DNA of 64,000 nt from an uncultured Pelagibacteraceae bacterium. GTDB lineage: Bacteria; Pseudomonadota; Alphaproteobacteria; Pelagibacterales; Pelagibacteraceae. Position 1 is the stretch's first letter, and each line of letters opens with the position of its first letter. Made by a program: the position numbers and the translations under genes. The notes beneath the pieces are model-generated. The model did not search any database, was not told where the DNA came from, and was given only the letters and a program-made list of their open reading frames with translations. Shown in pieces: positions 48,872 to 57,820 of the stretch. Location of the stretch: the NCBI GenBank assembly GCA_902514945.1, contig CABXSO010000001.1:21175-85174 (forward strand). Direction: 5' to 3'.

Positions 48872-49969
48872 TTGATGATAAAAAAAAATATAATCATATT
48901 TATGCCTACAATTGATTATGGAGGTGGTGTAGAAAAGAATTTTTTTATTATTACAAATTATCTATCAACAAAATTCAAGAAAATTACTGTAGTTACACTT
49001 TCACAGGCTGTTAAAACAAAATTGAATAATAAAGTAAATATTGTATGTCCAAAAATTAGCTTAATTCATTATTTAGGAAGAAGACTTAGATTTATAGTAG
49101 CTCTAGTATATTTACTTCAAACAATTCTGGTAAATAAAAAACCAACTGTATTTTGTTTCCAGGGAATTATTTATTGTACCTTATTGTGTAAAATCATTGG
49201 AACTAAAATTATCGTAAGATCTAATTCGTCACCTTCAGGTTGGTCTAATAATTTTATTAAAATGATTTTGTACAAAAAAATTTATAGTTTTGCAGACACA
49301 ATTGTTGTTAACAGTCAAAATTTTAAAAAAGAAATCAAAAAAAAATTTAATTTGGAAAGTGTATGTATTTATAATCCACTTAACAAAATTGAGGTTTTAA
49401 AAAATTCCAAAAAAGAAATAAATTTTAATTTTTTTAATAAAAAGTACTTAAACTTGATAAGTGTCGCAAGATTTGCAGAACAGAAAGATCATGAATGCCT
49501 TATCAGAGCAATCAACTTGCTTAAAAATAAATCAAATATCAAATTACTTTTAATAGGCTCGGGTAATTTAAAAAAAAAGATATCTTATTTAATCAAAAAA
49601 TTTAAACTTTCAAAAAATATTAAAATAATTGATTATCAAAAAAATCCATTTCCGTTTATTAAGATGAGCGATGTATTTATACTTTCATCTAAATATGAAG
49701 GCTCTCCAAATGTTTTATTGGAAGCAATAACCTTAAATAAATTAATTATTTCCTCTGATTGTCCAACAGGACCAAGAGAGATTTTAGATGAAGGAAAAGG
49801 TGGTATTTTATTTAAAGTCGGAGATTACAAAAGATTATCAAATATAATTCAGTTTTTAAAAAAAAAAAATAAAAAATTTGACAAATTAAAAACTCATGCA
49901 AAAAAAAGATTATACAGATTTGACTATAAAAAAAGATTAGATGACTATTTTAAAATAGTAAGTACCTAA
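48872..49969 (+). CDS. Family 4 glycosyltransferase
   Basis: This 365-residue GT-B enzyme has an N-terminal IIIFMPTIDYGGGVEKNFFIITNYL (nucleotide-independent domain). A C-terminal donor-binding domain shows LISVARFAEQKDHECLIRAINLL, LLIGSGNLKKKI and the EX7E-type SKYEGSPNVLLEAITLNKLIISSDCPTGPREILDEGKGGILF. It is the only plus-strand gene within the minus-strand glycan block. Its end overlaps the next gene by 4 bases. Donor and acceptor are unknown. Confidence 0.92.
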   Translation: MMIKKNIIIFMPTIDYGGGVEKNFFIITNYLSTKFKKITVVTLSQAVKTKLNNKVNIVCPKISLIHYLGRRLRFIVALVYLLQTILVNKKPTVFCFQGIIYCTLLCKIIGTKIIVRSNSSPSGWSNNFIKMILYKKIYSFADTIVVNSQNFKKEIKKKFNLESVCIYNPLNKIEVLKNSKKEINFNFFNKKYLNLISVARFAEQKDHECLIRAINLLKNKSNIKLLLIGSGNLKKKISYLIKKFKLSKNIKIIDYQKNPFPFIKMSDVFILSSKYEGSPNVLLEAITLNKLIISSDCPTGPREILDEGKGGILFKVGDYKRLSNIIQFLKKKNKKFDKLKTHAKKRLYRFDYKKRLDDYFKIVST

Positions 49970-50748
49970 TTTTTATTTTGGCTTAGTAATATAGATTTAA
50001 ATATTTTTAAAACTGTGTGAATCGAAAATAACCTTACATAAAGAAATTCTTGTATTCTACCCATCAAACTAGATTTAAAAAAATTTGGTAAAATTTCAAA
50101 CTCAGAACTTATTGGTTCAATATTAGTATTCCTCCATTTTGGTATCATCACAAATGACAATAATAGCCTTTGTTTATTAGAAAAATTAACAGTACCTCGA
50201 TGCCATAAATTATGTTTTCTGATTAAAATTTGGCCTTTATTCATTAATAGTTTTTTTTTATCTTTTTTTGAAAAAAAAAATTCATGGAAAGACATAGATT
50301 TTAGATGAGAACCAGCGCAGATTTCAGTTGGACCATTTTCTAAAGTGATATCTTCGGTCGCTATTGAAACCATATACATTTCATTTTCATATTTTCCATC
50401 TGTATGAAAATGTTGAACTCCTTTTTTTGGTAAGACAAGATTGCCACCATAATTAATATCAAATGAATCTAATTTTTTTAATGTAATTTCTTCAAAATAT
50501 TTAATAAACTCATCCTTAAATACTAAAGAATACAATTTTTTAGCAAATGGTCCTTGGTTTATTCCAAAGTTGCCCATTAAATAACCTCCAAATTTTTTAA
50601 GATTTGGATTCTCTAATGCTAGTGAAAGTGATTTTTCAATATCAGTAATTAAACTAGAAAATAAGTGATTATCACCTAACGAAGTATCTAATAATACAAA
50701 ACCATTTGTATCAAAAAAATTTTTCTTAATTTTTTTTCTTAAAAACAT
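49966..50748 (-). CDS. Phytanoyl-CoA dioxygenase (PhyH)-family protein
   Basis: This 260-residue Fe(II)/2-oxoglutarate oxygenase-like protein contains the metal pair HTD (GVQHFHTDGKYENEMYMVSIATEDITLENGPTEICAGSHL near residue 117). The distal histidine and neighbouring residues are in QILIRKHNLWHRGTVNFSNKQRLLLSFV near 195-222. A hydroxylation of a lipid or sugar is plausible. It lies at the end of the minus-strand glycan series and overlaps the upstream FkbM gene by 23 bases. The substrate cannot be inferred. Confidence 0.8.
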   Translation of the reverse strand: MFLRKKIKKNFFDTNGFVLLDTSLGDNHLFSSLITDIEKSLSLALENPNLKKFGGYLMGNFGINQGPFAKKLYSLVFKDEFIKYFEEITLKKLDSFDINYGGNLVLPKKGVQHFHTDGKYENEMYMVSIATEDITLENGPTEICAGSHLKSMSFHEFFFSKKDKKKLLMNKGQILIRKHNLWHRGTVNFSNKQRLLLSFVMIPKWRNTNIEPISSEFEILPNFFKSSLMGRIQEFLYVRLFSIHTVLKIFKSILLSQNKN

Positions 50749-51463
50749 AATCCTCTTTATGAAGTTTGGTAATAAATTTATAATCTTTACTTATCATATA
50801 TTTTCTTAGTTTATTAAAATTATAACTTTCAATACATAAATAATTTATTTGAATTTTATCGAAATTTATACCCTTTAATAATTCCAATTCTGATCCTTCA
50901 ACATCTATAATGGCAAGATCCAACAATTTTATCTTATATTGACTAAAAATATTTTCTAAACTTTCTATTTTACATTTGTAAGATTTAAAATTTCCAGATC
51001 TAGAATCTCTCGCTAAATTATCAATTCTGTTTACTGGATAATCTGTAAAATAGAATTTATCTTTATCATCAACTATATAAGACATTTGGTTTAAATTTTT
51101 GATATACAATTTTTTGTTAAAAAATTTGTTATTCAAGCATATGACATTTAAACAAATATTATTCGGTCTATTTCTTTTTAAATATTTATAATGTAGCGGA
51201 TTGGGCTCTATTAACAAACCTGACCAATTCAATTCTTTTTCAAATCTAAGTGAAATAGATTCTGAAATTCCATTGTAAGCTCCAACTTCTAAAAATAACC
51301 CATCCTTTTTTTTTATTATATTAATTAAATCTTTATCAATATTTCCTCTTGAAGAATAATTTTTGAATAAAAAAAATTTAAGTGACTGATAATTTGAAAT
51401 AAATTTAAGCCACAAATTATAAGAAAAAATATTTTTTAAAAATTTTTTAATCTTATTAATCAT
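50726..51463 (-). CDS. FkbM family methyltransferase
   Basis: This 245-residue protein has SAM motif I GLFLEVGAYNGISESISLRFEKELNWSGLLIEPNPLHYKYLKRNRPNN. The FkbM signature follows: CKIESLENIFSQYKIKLLDLAIIDVEGSELELLKGINF. It ends with YKFITKLHKEDYVFKK. It probably methylates a glycan residue. It differs clearly from the FkbM at 46264-46992. Transcribed 2 bases after the GT4 gene. Confidence 0.9.
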   Translation of the reverse strand: MINKIKKFLKNIFSYNLWLKFISNYQSLKFFLFKNYSSRGNIDKDLINIIKKKDGLFLEVGAYNGISESISLRFEKELNWSGLLIEPNPLHYKYLKRNRPNNICLNVICLNNKFFNKKLYIKNLNQMSYIVDDKDKFYFTDYPVNRIDNLARDSRSGNFKSYKCKIESLENIFSQYKIKLLDLAIIDVEGSELELLKGINFDKIQINYLCIESYNFNKLRKYMISKDYKFITKLHKEDYVFKKKN

Positions 51464-51465
51464 TT

Positions 51466-52617
51466 TCAGTAAAATAACTGAATTAATTTATTGTGATGAT
51501 TCAATAATGTAAATTTTTTTACAAATTTTTTTGCTGATATTTTTTTTTCTAATATTTGACTTTCTTGCAAATTAGTTAAAAAATTAAATTTTTCAATAAA
51601 ATCCCTTTTATTATTACTTTGAAACAAAACTCCTCTATTTTTATCTAAAATTTCCTTTGGCCCACTAGCACAATCACTCGAGATAACGATTGTATTAGAG
51701 AACATGGCTTCAATTATTACAAATCCAGGGTCTTCCCACAATGAAGAAAGGATGAATGCTTTAGATTTGATTAAATATTTAAATACGTTCTCATTATACC
51801 CTTTCAAATATATCTTATTTTTCAAGTTGTATTTGGTTATCAGTGTCTCTAAGCTCGATTTATTTTCTCCTGAACCAATAATTATAAGTTTAATATCCTT
51901 CTTGGTTTTTAAGATTTCGTTAAAACATTCTATCAAAAAATTAAAATTTTTTTGTTTTGTTAGTCTTCCAATTGCTAAATAAAATTTCTCATTATCAATT
52001 ATTTTATCCTCACTATGTTCATTCTTTTTTTTACAAATTTCTTTTACATTTAATATGGGGTCATATAGTAATTCGAATTTTTTTTTATCAGCGATATTTA
52101 AAGATTTAAAATAATTTAGTGTTTCTTGAGTTGGAAAAGTAATTTTATGAATATTCTTTAGTGAAATCTTCCATAAAAAAAATCTAACAAAATTTAATCT
52201 AGGTTTCCCTGAAATTCTAAGAATAAATTTTGTTTGAAATTTATAAATTAAATTAAGAAATAGGGGTAATGACGTTACCAAATGAATAATAATAAAATCT
52301 GGTTTGTTTTTATTTATAAAATTTTTAAGTGGAAAAAAACATAATAAAAAAATTAATACATATTTAATTCTGCTCTTTAAGAATCCAAGTGAGGAAAATT
52401 TATTTAAAAAACTAAATTTAGTTAAAGGGAAAAAATAATTCTTATTTTGATCAAAATAATTATTCATTTTCCACTCACCAAATGTATCAATTATTTTTGC
52501 ATCATATTTTTTTGATGAATAACGATTTAATGAATTAACAGAGTTGTAAACTGCTTTGATTGTTGCAACTTTATCAATAAATGGAGCCCAATAATAAATT
52601 TTCTGAAATTTATCCAT
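51466..52617 (-). CDS. Family 4 glycosyltransferase
   Basis: This 383-residue GT-B enzyme has the donor-binding half FYLAIGRLTKQKNFNFLIECFNEIL, LIIGSGENKSSLETLI, KGYNENVFKYLIKSKAFILSSLWEDPGFVIIEAMFSNTIVISSDCASGPKEILDKNRGVLF. The phrase DPGFVIIEA in the EX7E position is slightly unusual. The N-terminal half contains a hydrophobic stretch (IKYVLIFLLCFFPL). It overlaps the upstream GT4 gene by 8 bases. Specific sugars unknown. Confidence 0.9.
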   Translation of the reverse strand: MDKFQKIYYWAPFIDKVATIKAVYNSVNSLNRYSSKKYDAKIIDTFGEWKMNNYFDQNKNYFFPLTKFSFLNKFSSLGFLKSRIKYVLIFLLCFFPLKNFINKNKPDFIIIHLVTSLPLFLNLIYKFQTKFILRISGKPRLNFVRFFLWKISLKNIHKITFPTQETLNYFKSLNIADKKKFELLYDPILNVKEICKKKNEHSEDKIIDNEKFYLAIGRLTKQKNFNFLIECFNEILKTKKDIKLIIIGSGENKSSLETLITKYNLKNKIYLKGYNENVFKYLIKSKAFILSSLWEDPGFVIIEAMFSNTIVISSDCASGPKEILDKNRGVLFQSNNKRDFIEKFNFLTNLQESQILEKKISAKKFVKKFTLLNHHNKLIQLFY

Positions 52618-53725
52618 AAAGTATTTTTCTTAAATAATTTAAATAGAGCAGCGAATTTTTTTCGATATAAAATCTATTTACTCTTTTTTTTGCAAATTGA
52701 GACTTCACTCGTGCATTGTCATAATTATTTATCACATAAATAATTTTTTCCGCTAGAAGATACTTATTTGATATAGGCACTGAATACCCACCTTTTCCAT
52801 AATCAATTATTTCCAATGGTCCACTTTTGCAGTCAGTTGTAATAATTGGTATTTTATGATTAGCAGCGTCAATTAAAACATTTCCTAATCCTTCATAGAT
52901 AGAACTTAATATAAAAATTTTAGATTCTGTATAGTATAGATTTAAATTTTTGGTCCACTTTTTTATTTTAATTTTATTATTTAATTTTAATTTGCTAATT
53001 ATTTTCTTTAACTCTCTCTGTTTTTCACCGCTTCCAACAATCGATAATTTAAAATTTGGGATTTTTTTATGAATTAAACTAAAGGCGTATATTAAAGTTT
53101 TAAAATCTTTTTGTTTAGTTAATCGTCCAACAGATAAAATCAGATCTTTTTTTTTATTTTTTTTTATTTTCAAATTTTCTTTTAAATAAGGATTATAAAT
53201 ACTTTTTATTTTTTTTTCATTCAGAACTAATTTATTCATTGATAACTTTGAGCCCTTTGAATTAGTAATGATTCCGTTTGCAAAATTATAAGTTAAAATT
53301 TTAGAAAAAATTACAAATAAAGCTAAAATCTTTTTATCTGCATAAAGTGTTGAATAAACAGGATCTTCTGCATTACGTACTACAATTTTAAATCCAAATA
53401 TTCTTGAGATTAAAATAGCTATAGAACTACTTTGAAAAGAAAAAACTACTGTATTTTCTTTTTTTGATTTTTTTAATTCATCAATTAATAACTTTGAAGC
53501 TTCTCGGGCAGTCGACAAACGATTTGGTAAAAAACTTTTATTCAATTTAAAATATTTATATGAAAAATAATTTTTATTTAAAATATCTAATTTGTTAAAA
53601 TTAGACGAAATTAAAACAACATAAATCTTTTTTTTCAGAAGATAATTTATAAAGTTAACTAAAACAATTTCAACTCCCCCTCTTTCAAAAGAAGGATAAA
53701 ACAATATTATTTTTTTTAAGTTCAT
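52610..53725 (-). CDS. Family 4 glycosyltransferase
   Basis: This 371-residue GT-B enzyme opens with IILFYPSFERGGVEIVLVNFINYL and has the C-terminal LILSVGRLTKQKDFKTLIYAFSLI, LSIVGSGEKQRELKKII, SSIYEGLGNVLIDAANHKIPIITTDCKSGPLEIIDYGKGGYSV. The acidic residues of the EX7E motif appear as EGLGNVLID, with D at the second position. It lies 4 bases after the epimerase gene. It is similar in plan to the GT4 at 48872-49969 and may have arisen by duplication. Confidence 0.9.
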   Translation of the reverse strand: MNLKKIILFYPSFERGGVEIVLVNFINYLLKKKIYVVLISSNFNKLDILNKNYFSYKYFKLNKSFLPNRLSTAREASKLLIDELKKSKKENTVVFSFQSSSIAILISRIFGFKIVVRNAEDPVYSTLYADKKILALFVIFSKILTYNFANGIITNSKGSKLSMNKLVLNEKKIKSIYNPYLKENLKIKKNKKKDLILSVGRLTKQKDFKTLIYAFSLIHKKIPNFKLSIVGSGEKQRELKKIISKLKLNNKIKIKKWTKNLNLYYTESKIFILSSIYEGLGNVLIDAANHKIPIITTDCKSGPLEIIDYGKGGYSVPISNKYLLAEKIIYVINNYDNARVKSQFAKKRVNRFYIEKNSLLYLNYLRKILYG

Positions 53726-53729
53726 TAGC

Positions 53730-54701
53730 TTAATTTGAAAATCTTAAATATCTTTTATTCTTATATTTTTTAAACCACGTCGAAGTTTTTTTATATCCTA
53801 CGTCAAATTTAGTAAATTTGTACTTCTTAATAAATTTGATTAATTTTAGGTTTGAGCCATAAGTAATATGCATTTCTCCTTTTCTTTTTTTTAAATAATT
53901 CAATTGCATTTTTTTTTTCTGATTTCTTTTAATTAGATTAATCACATTACTAATTTTAAGTGGATTTGAAGCACAAACATTAAATAAATTTATTTTATTA
54001 TTTAATAGTTTTGAAATTTTAAAAACTATATCAACAACATCATCGATATAAGTAAAGTCACGAAAATGCTCACCAAAATTATAAACATTGATTTTTTTTT
54101 GATATGTTAAGTTTGTCATTATTTTTAGCAACAACATATCTGGTCTACCAAATGGTCCATAAACTGTGAATGGTCGAATTATTGAAGTTGAACACTTAGA
54201 GTTACTTAATTTTCTTCGAATAATATTCTCACATTCAACTTTGGTTTTTGCGTAATAATTTATAGGTTTGAGTTTGAAATTTTCTTTTATAGGGTATTTT
54301 TTATGGTCGCCATAAACTGAACTTGAGGAGCAAAATATAAATTTTTTGATTTTATTTTTGCCTATTATCTGAACAAGATTCTTTGTAGCATTAACATTAT
54401 TTTTTTTATAGCTTTCTGGATTTTTATATGAATATATCACTCCTGGTTGAGCAGCAAAATGTATTACTTTTGTTATTTTATTATTTTCAAATATTGAGGA
54501 TAATTTATTTTTATTATTTAAATCCATTTTATAGAATTTAAAATATTTGCTTTTATTTAAAATTTTTATTCTATCTAGCTTATAATTTTTAGAATAGTAT
54601 GAATTTAGGTTATCAATTCCTATAATTTTTGTTTTTCTTTTAATTAAAAATTTACTGAAATGAAAACCTATAAATCCTGCACAGCCTGTAACAATATACA
54701 T
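53730..54701 (-). CDS. NAD-dependent nucleotide-sugar epimerase (UDP-glucuronate 4-epimerase-like)
   Basis: This 323-residue short-chain dehydrogenase-fold enzyme has the NAD loop VTGCAGFIGFH at residues 4-14, then GIDNLNSYYSKNYKLDRI (typical of UDP-GlcA/UDP-Glc 4-epimerases), HFAAQPGVIYS and SSSSVYG. The catalytic pair is Tyr150/Lys154 in YYAKTK. RPFTVYGPFGRPDM and FTYIDDVVDIV follow. It would provide an epimerised uronic acid or hexose donor for the glycan. It abuts the GT4 gene upstream. Confidence 0.9.
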   Translation of the reverse strand: MYIVTGCAGFIGFHFSKFLIKRKTKIIGIDNLNSYYSKNYKLDRIKILNKSKYFKFYKMDLNNKNKLSSIFENNKITKVIHFAAQPGVIYSYKNPESYKKNNVNATKNLVQIIGKNKIKKFIFCSSSSVYGDHKKYPIKENFKLKPINYYAKTKVECENIIRRKLSNSKCSTSIIRPFTVYGPFGRPDMLLLKIMTNLTYQKKINVYNFGEHFRDFTYIDDVVDIVFKISKLLNNKINLFNVCASNPLKISNVINLIKRNQKKKMQLNYLKKRKGEMHITYGSNLKLIKFIKKYKFTKFDVGYKKTSTWFKKYKNKRYLRFSN

Positions 54702-55802
54702 CTAAAATCCCTCTAAAAATCTTAAAGCTCTTTTTTTTAAACCATATCTTTTACTTAATTTAAAATTATTTTTTGAAAATATTGTTCTTTTTTCAAAATT
54801 ATTAATTATTTTATTTATCTCAAGCTTCCACAAATTTGGATTATTAAAGTTTTTTATAAAAATAGAATTTTTATTTGTTAGAATCTCTCTTAGAGCTGGT
54901 AAATCTGATGAAATTATAATTTTACCAGTAGTCAAATAATCAAATAACTTTAATGGTGAAGTAAAATTAGTTATATCACCAACATTACCCCCTGATGTAA
55001 TTTTTTGATTATAAGGCATTAAAAGTATATCCATTTTATTAAGTTCTTTCTCAATATTTTTATATTCTACATAATCTTTGAAAAATAAATTATTTTTAAA
55101 ATTACTTAATTTTAATTTTGCATTTCTTTTATCTCCATAAATAAAATAGTAATTATTTTTGTCTATAATTGACAGTTTAACTAAAAGATCAATATTCCAT
55201 TTATAAATAGATCCAAAAACCCCTATTTTTACTTTTGTTCTTTTTTTAAAATTATTGTTAATTTTTTTTTTTAATGAAGATCCACTTGGCAATATATGTA
55301 TCCTGGTATCATTAAAATCTAAAAATTTTGAATAATAATTTCCAGCTTTATTTGAAATCGCTATAAATCTAATCAAATATTTTGATTTAAAAAATTTTAA
55401 TCTTTTAGTAATAAATCTAACTACCCTACTTTCAATATCTAAAGGATGATGAAGTTCAAGAATATTCTTTTTTCTTAAAAGACAAAGTAAGAATGATGTA
55501 AAAAAATTTCTCGTTATATAAATATCTGGTTTATATCTTAAGCTTGCGAAAATTGATTCGATTGAAAAAAAATAATATTTAAAACCTAAAGGGAATTTTT
55601 TGTATCTTTTTAGCTTAATAAAATTGAATTTTGTTTTAACATTATAGTATTCAAAGATTGAGTCTTTAATTTTTTCAGAGTTTGGGCTAATTAATAAAAC
55701 ATCGTTTCCATTTTCAACTAAGGCTTCACACATTTTTATGGTCTGTATTGAGTTTGCCATTTTTGAGGGCATATCGTTGTTTGAAAGATAACAAACTCTC
55801 AT
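54702..55802 (-). CDS. Family 4-like glycosyltransferase
   Basis: This 366-residue GT-B protein starts MRVCYLSNNDMPSKMANSIQTIKMCEALVENGNDVLLISP. Its C-terminal half reads KIGVFGSIYKWNIDLLVKLS, FFKDYVEYKNIEKELNKMDILLMPYNQ, NFTSPLKLFDYLTTGKIIISSDLPALREIL. FTSPLKLFDYLTTG fills the donor-binding place and is more typical of GT4 subgroups using UDP-sugars. No gap separates it from the epimerase gene. Function beyond glycosyl transfer cannot be told. Confidence 0.85.
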   Translation of the reverse strand: MRVCYLSNNDMPSKMANSIQTIKMCEALVENGNDVLLISPNSEKIKDSIFEYYNVKTKFNFIKLKRYKKFPLGFKYYFFSIESIFASLRYKPDIYITRNFFTSFLLCLLRKKNILELHHPLDIESRVVRFITKRLKFFKSKYLIRFIAISNKAGNYYSKFLDFNDTRIHILPSGSSLKKKINNNFKKRTKVKIGVFGSIYKWNIDLLVKLSIIDKNNYYFIYGDKRNAKLKLSNFKNNLFFKDYVEYKNIEKELNKMDILLMPYNQKITSGGNVGDITNFTSPLKLFDYLTTGKIIISSDLPALREILTNKNSIFIKNFNNPNLWKLEINKIINNFEKRTIFSKNNFKLSKRYGLKKRALRFLEGF

Positions 55803-55812
55803 CTTTTAAATC

Positions 55813-56910
55813 CTATAATTTATTTTTTTCAAAAAAAATAAATTTTATAATATCTCCTAGTGTTGTCTTTTTTGAAAAATTTTTAAAATAATTATCAATT
55901 TGTGAATAATTTTTCCTATCAAATTCTCCATATTTACTTTGAATAAAATGTTTTATTGCCAAAAATCGTATTAAAACCCTAGATGAATAATAGCGATTAA
56001 AAATAAAAAAAAATGAAAATAAAAATTTTAAAATAGAAACTGAATATCCAAAGAATTTATCAGATAAATTGCCAATTTTTTTTATTAACAAAAGTCTATA
56101 TTTATAATTGTAATATATATTTTTTGCCCAGTTTCTGCCTACGGTCACAGACACAAAGTGAAAGACTTTCTCATCAAGATCTACGCACAATAATCCCTCT
56201 CGTTGCTTCAATCGATGAGATAAATCAATATCCTCCTCCCCATAAAAAAAATCTGGATCTGATAAACCAGCTTTTTTTAGTGCAGAGCCCTTCATTAATG
56301 ACGCACATCCACAAACTGCATCAGATTTTATTAAACCTTTAAAATCTTTTCTGTCTAAGTGGATCCCGTTGTAATCAGCACAATTTTTTTGAAATTTTAA
56401 ATTATATCCTATGGTAGTTCCTCGATACCACACATAGTTTTTTTTATAACCATGCAATATTTTTGGACTTATACCCACAATTTCTTTATTATTTTCTAAT
56501 CTTTGAATTAGATTATTAAGAGTTGTTTTGGGTACAACTATATCATTATCCATTCTTGCTATATATTTAAATTTATTTTTTAATAGGAACTTATATCCTG
56601 CATTGTGGCCTAAACCACATCCATAATTCTCTTTATTTTTAATATAGTAAATTTTTTTTTGATTAGGGTGGTTTCTAACTTTTAAAAATTCTTTTTTATT
56701 TCTTAATATCATGATATTTTTTTTTTTTAACCAAGTTTTAATATTTTCAAAATATATTTGATCAGAATTATTATCTATTAAAACTATTAATGGACTAATT
56801 TTGCTTTGATTAATTATTGAATTTAAACATTTTATAGTTTTTTTATAATCATTCCAAAAAAGAACAACAACACCTAAAAAATTTTTTTTATATGGATTTT
56901 TATTTTTCAT
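55813..56910 (-). CDS. Family 2 glycosyltransferase (rhamnosyltransferase-like)
   Basis: I choose ATG 56910 (365 residues) over an in-frame ATG at 56982. The longer form adds 24 non-family residues and would overlap the ATP-grasp gene by 83 bases instead of 11. The GT2 domain shows GVVVLFWNDYKKTIKCLNSIINQ, YGCGLGHNAGYKFLLKNKFKYIARMDNDIVVP (DxD) and FFYGEEDIDLSHRLKQREG (catalytic Asp), as in dTDP-rhamnosyl and galactofuranosyl transferases. A C-terminal hydrophobic stretch (ILKFLFSFFFIFNRYY) suggests membrane contact. Confidence 0.88.
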   Translation of the reverse strand: MKNKNPYKKNFLGVVVLFWNDYKKTIKCLNSIINQSKISPLIVLIDNNSDQIYFENIKTWLKKKNIMILRNKKEFLKVRNHPNQKKIYYIKNKENYGCGLGHNAGYKFLLKNKFKYIARMDNDIVVPKTTLNNLIQRLENNKEIVGISPKILHGYKKNYVWYRGTTIGYNLKFQKNCADYNGIHLDRKDFKGLIKSDAVCGCASLMKGSALKKAGLSDPDFFYGEEDIDLSHRLKQREGLLCVDLDEKVFHFVSVTVGRNWAKNIYYNYKYRLLLIKKIGNLSDKFFGYSVSILKFLFSFFFIFNRYYSSRVLIRFLAIKHFIQSKYGEFDRKNYSQIDNYFKNFSKKTTLGDIIKFIFFEKNKL

Positions 56911-57769
56911 AAAATAGAATTTTACTAAAATATATTTCTGATAGATATCCATGTGGTAAAAATTTTTCTGTAGCACCTCCATGTATATTTGTTATTTCAC
57001 CAATAAAAATTTCTTTATCATTGGTGTACATATCAATTCTGACAAAATTAAAATATTTACTAATTTTCTCAGCAAGAATAATCATTTCATTGAAATTTTT
57101 TGGTTTTATTAATTTTTTTTCATTCATTTTAAAATCTATTGATATGCCTAACTTATTCCACTCAATATCATAAATACTTCTGGAATGATCAGTTGCTCTA
57201 TCAAAGTCTACTTGAACCGCTTTTGCCTGTCCATTGAAACAAAAAATTTTATAATCAATTATATTTTCATTATTGAATAATAGTGGCTCAATGATGATCT
57301 TGGGTTTTAGATTTAAATAATTTCTTTCCCTATTCGCGTAATATTGGTTTTGACGAAACCAACTTTCAATTTTCTGTTTATCTATATTATCTAATTGATT
57401 TTTTTCTTTTTTAATAATCCATTTTCCAGCCAAATGAGTAGGTTTAATTACGCAATTAGAATTTAAAGTAAATTTATCTATCTCAGAAAAATTTTTAGCA
57501 ACTAAAATATTGGGCACTATATATTTTTTTTCTATTACTTGATGTAAAAATATTTTACAAAATTCTTTGTCTGACACAAAAATTCTTAAAGGATCCTCAA
57601 TCTCTTTGGAAGTCTTAATATAATAAAGCATATCATTAAAAATCTTTTTTTTTGACGGCAATCTTTTGTGTATAAAAAAGAACTGTATAAATGACAAAAT
57701 TTTATCAAAAAATTTATTGTTAGGTAAGTTATCTAGGAAAAATTTAAATAAGGTTCTTTTGATATTCAT
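56900..57769 (-). CDS. TupA-like ATP-grasp protein
   Basis: This 289-residue protein resembles the TupA-like ATP-grasp family. It has KIFNDMLYYIKTSKEI...RIFVSDKEFCKIF near the N-terminus, CVIKPTHLAGKWIIKKE (phosphate-binding loop) near residue 105, IIIEPLLFNNENIIDYKIFCFNGQAKAVQVDFDRATDHSRSIYDIEW near 160-205, and VRIDMYTNDKEIFIGEITNIHGG (Mg-binding Glu/Asn) near 245-265. Members sit in polysaccharide loci and are thought to form amide or similar bonds on glycans, for example amino-acid attachment. In this cassette it could attach an amino group-bearing phosphonate, but that is speculation. Confidence 0.82.
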   Translation of the reverse strand: MNIKRTLFKFFLDNLPNNKFFDKILSFIQFFFIHKRLPSKKKIFNDMLYYIKTSKEIEDPLRIFVSDKEFCKIFLHQVIEKKYIVPNILVAKNFSEIDKFTLNSNCVIKPTHLAGKWIIKKEKNQLDNIDKQKIESWFRQNQYYANRERNYLNLKPKIIIEPLLFNNENIIDYKIFCFNGQAKAVQVDFDRATDHSRSIYDIEWNKLGISIDFKMNEKKLIKPKNFNEMIILAEKISKYFNFVRIDMYTNDKEIFIGEITNIHGGATEKFLPHGYLSEIYFSKILFYEK

Positions 57770-57820
57770 TTTTTTAATTATATCATATTTAGAAGTATTA
57801 ATACTTGAACCTAATAATTG

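Noticed and set aside
56911-56982. Upstream ATG for the GT2 gene adding 24 residues
   Set aside because: The extra segment lies inside the ATP-grasp gene, is unrelated to the GT2 fold and would give an implausible 83-base overlap.
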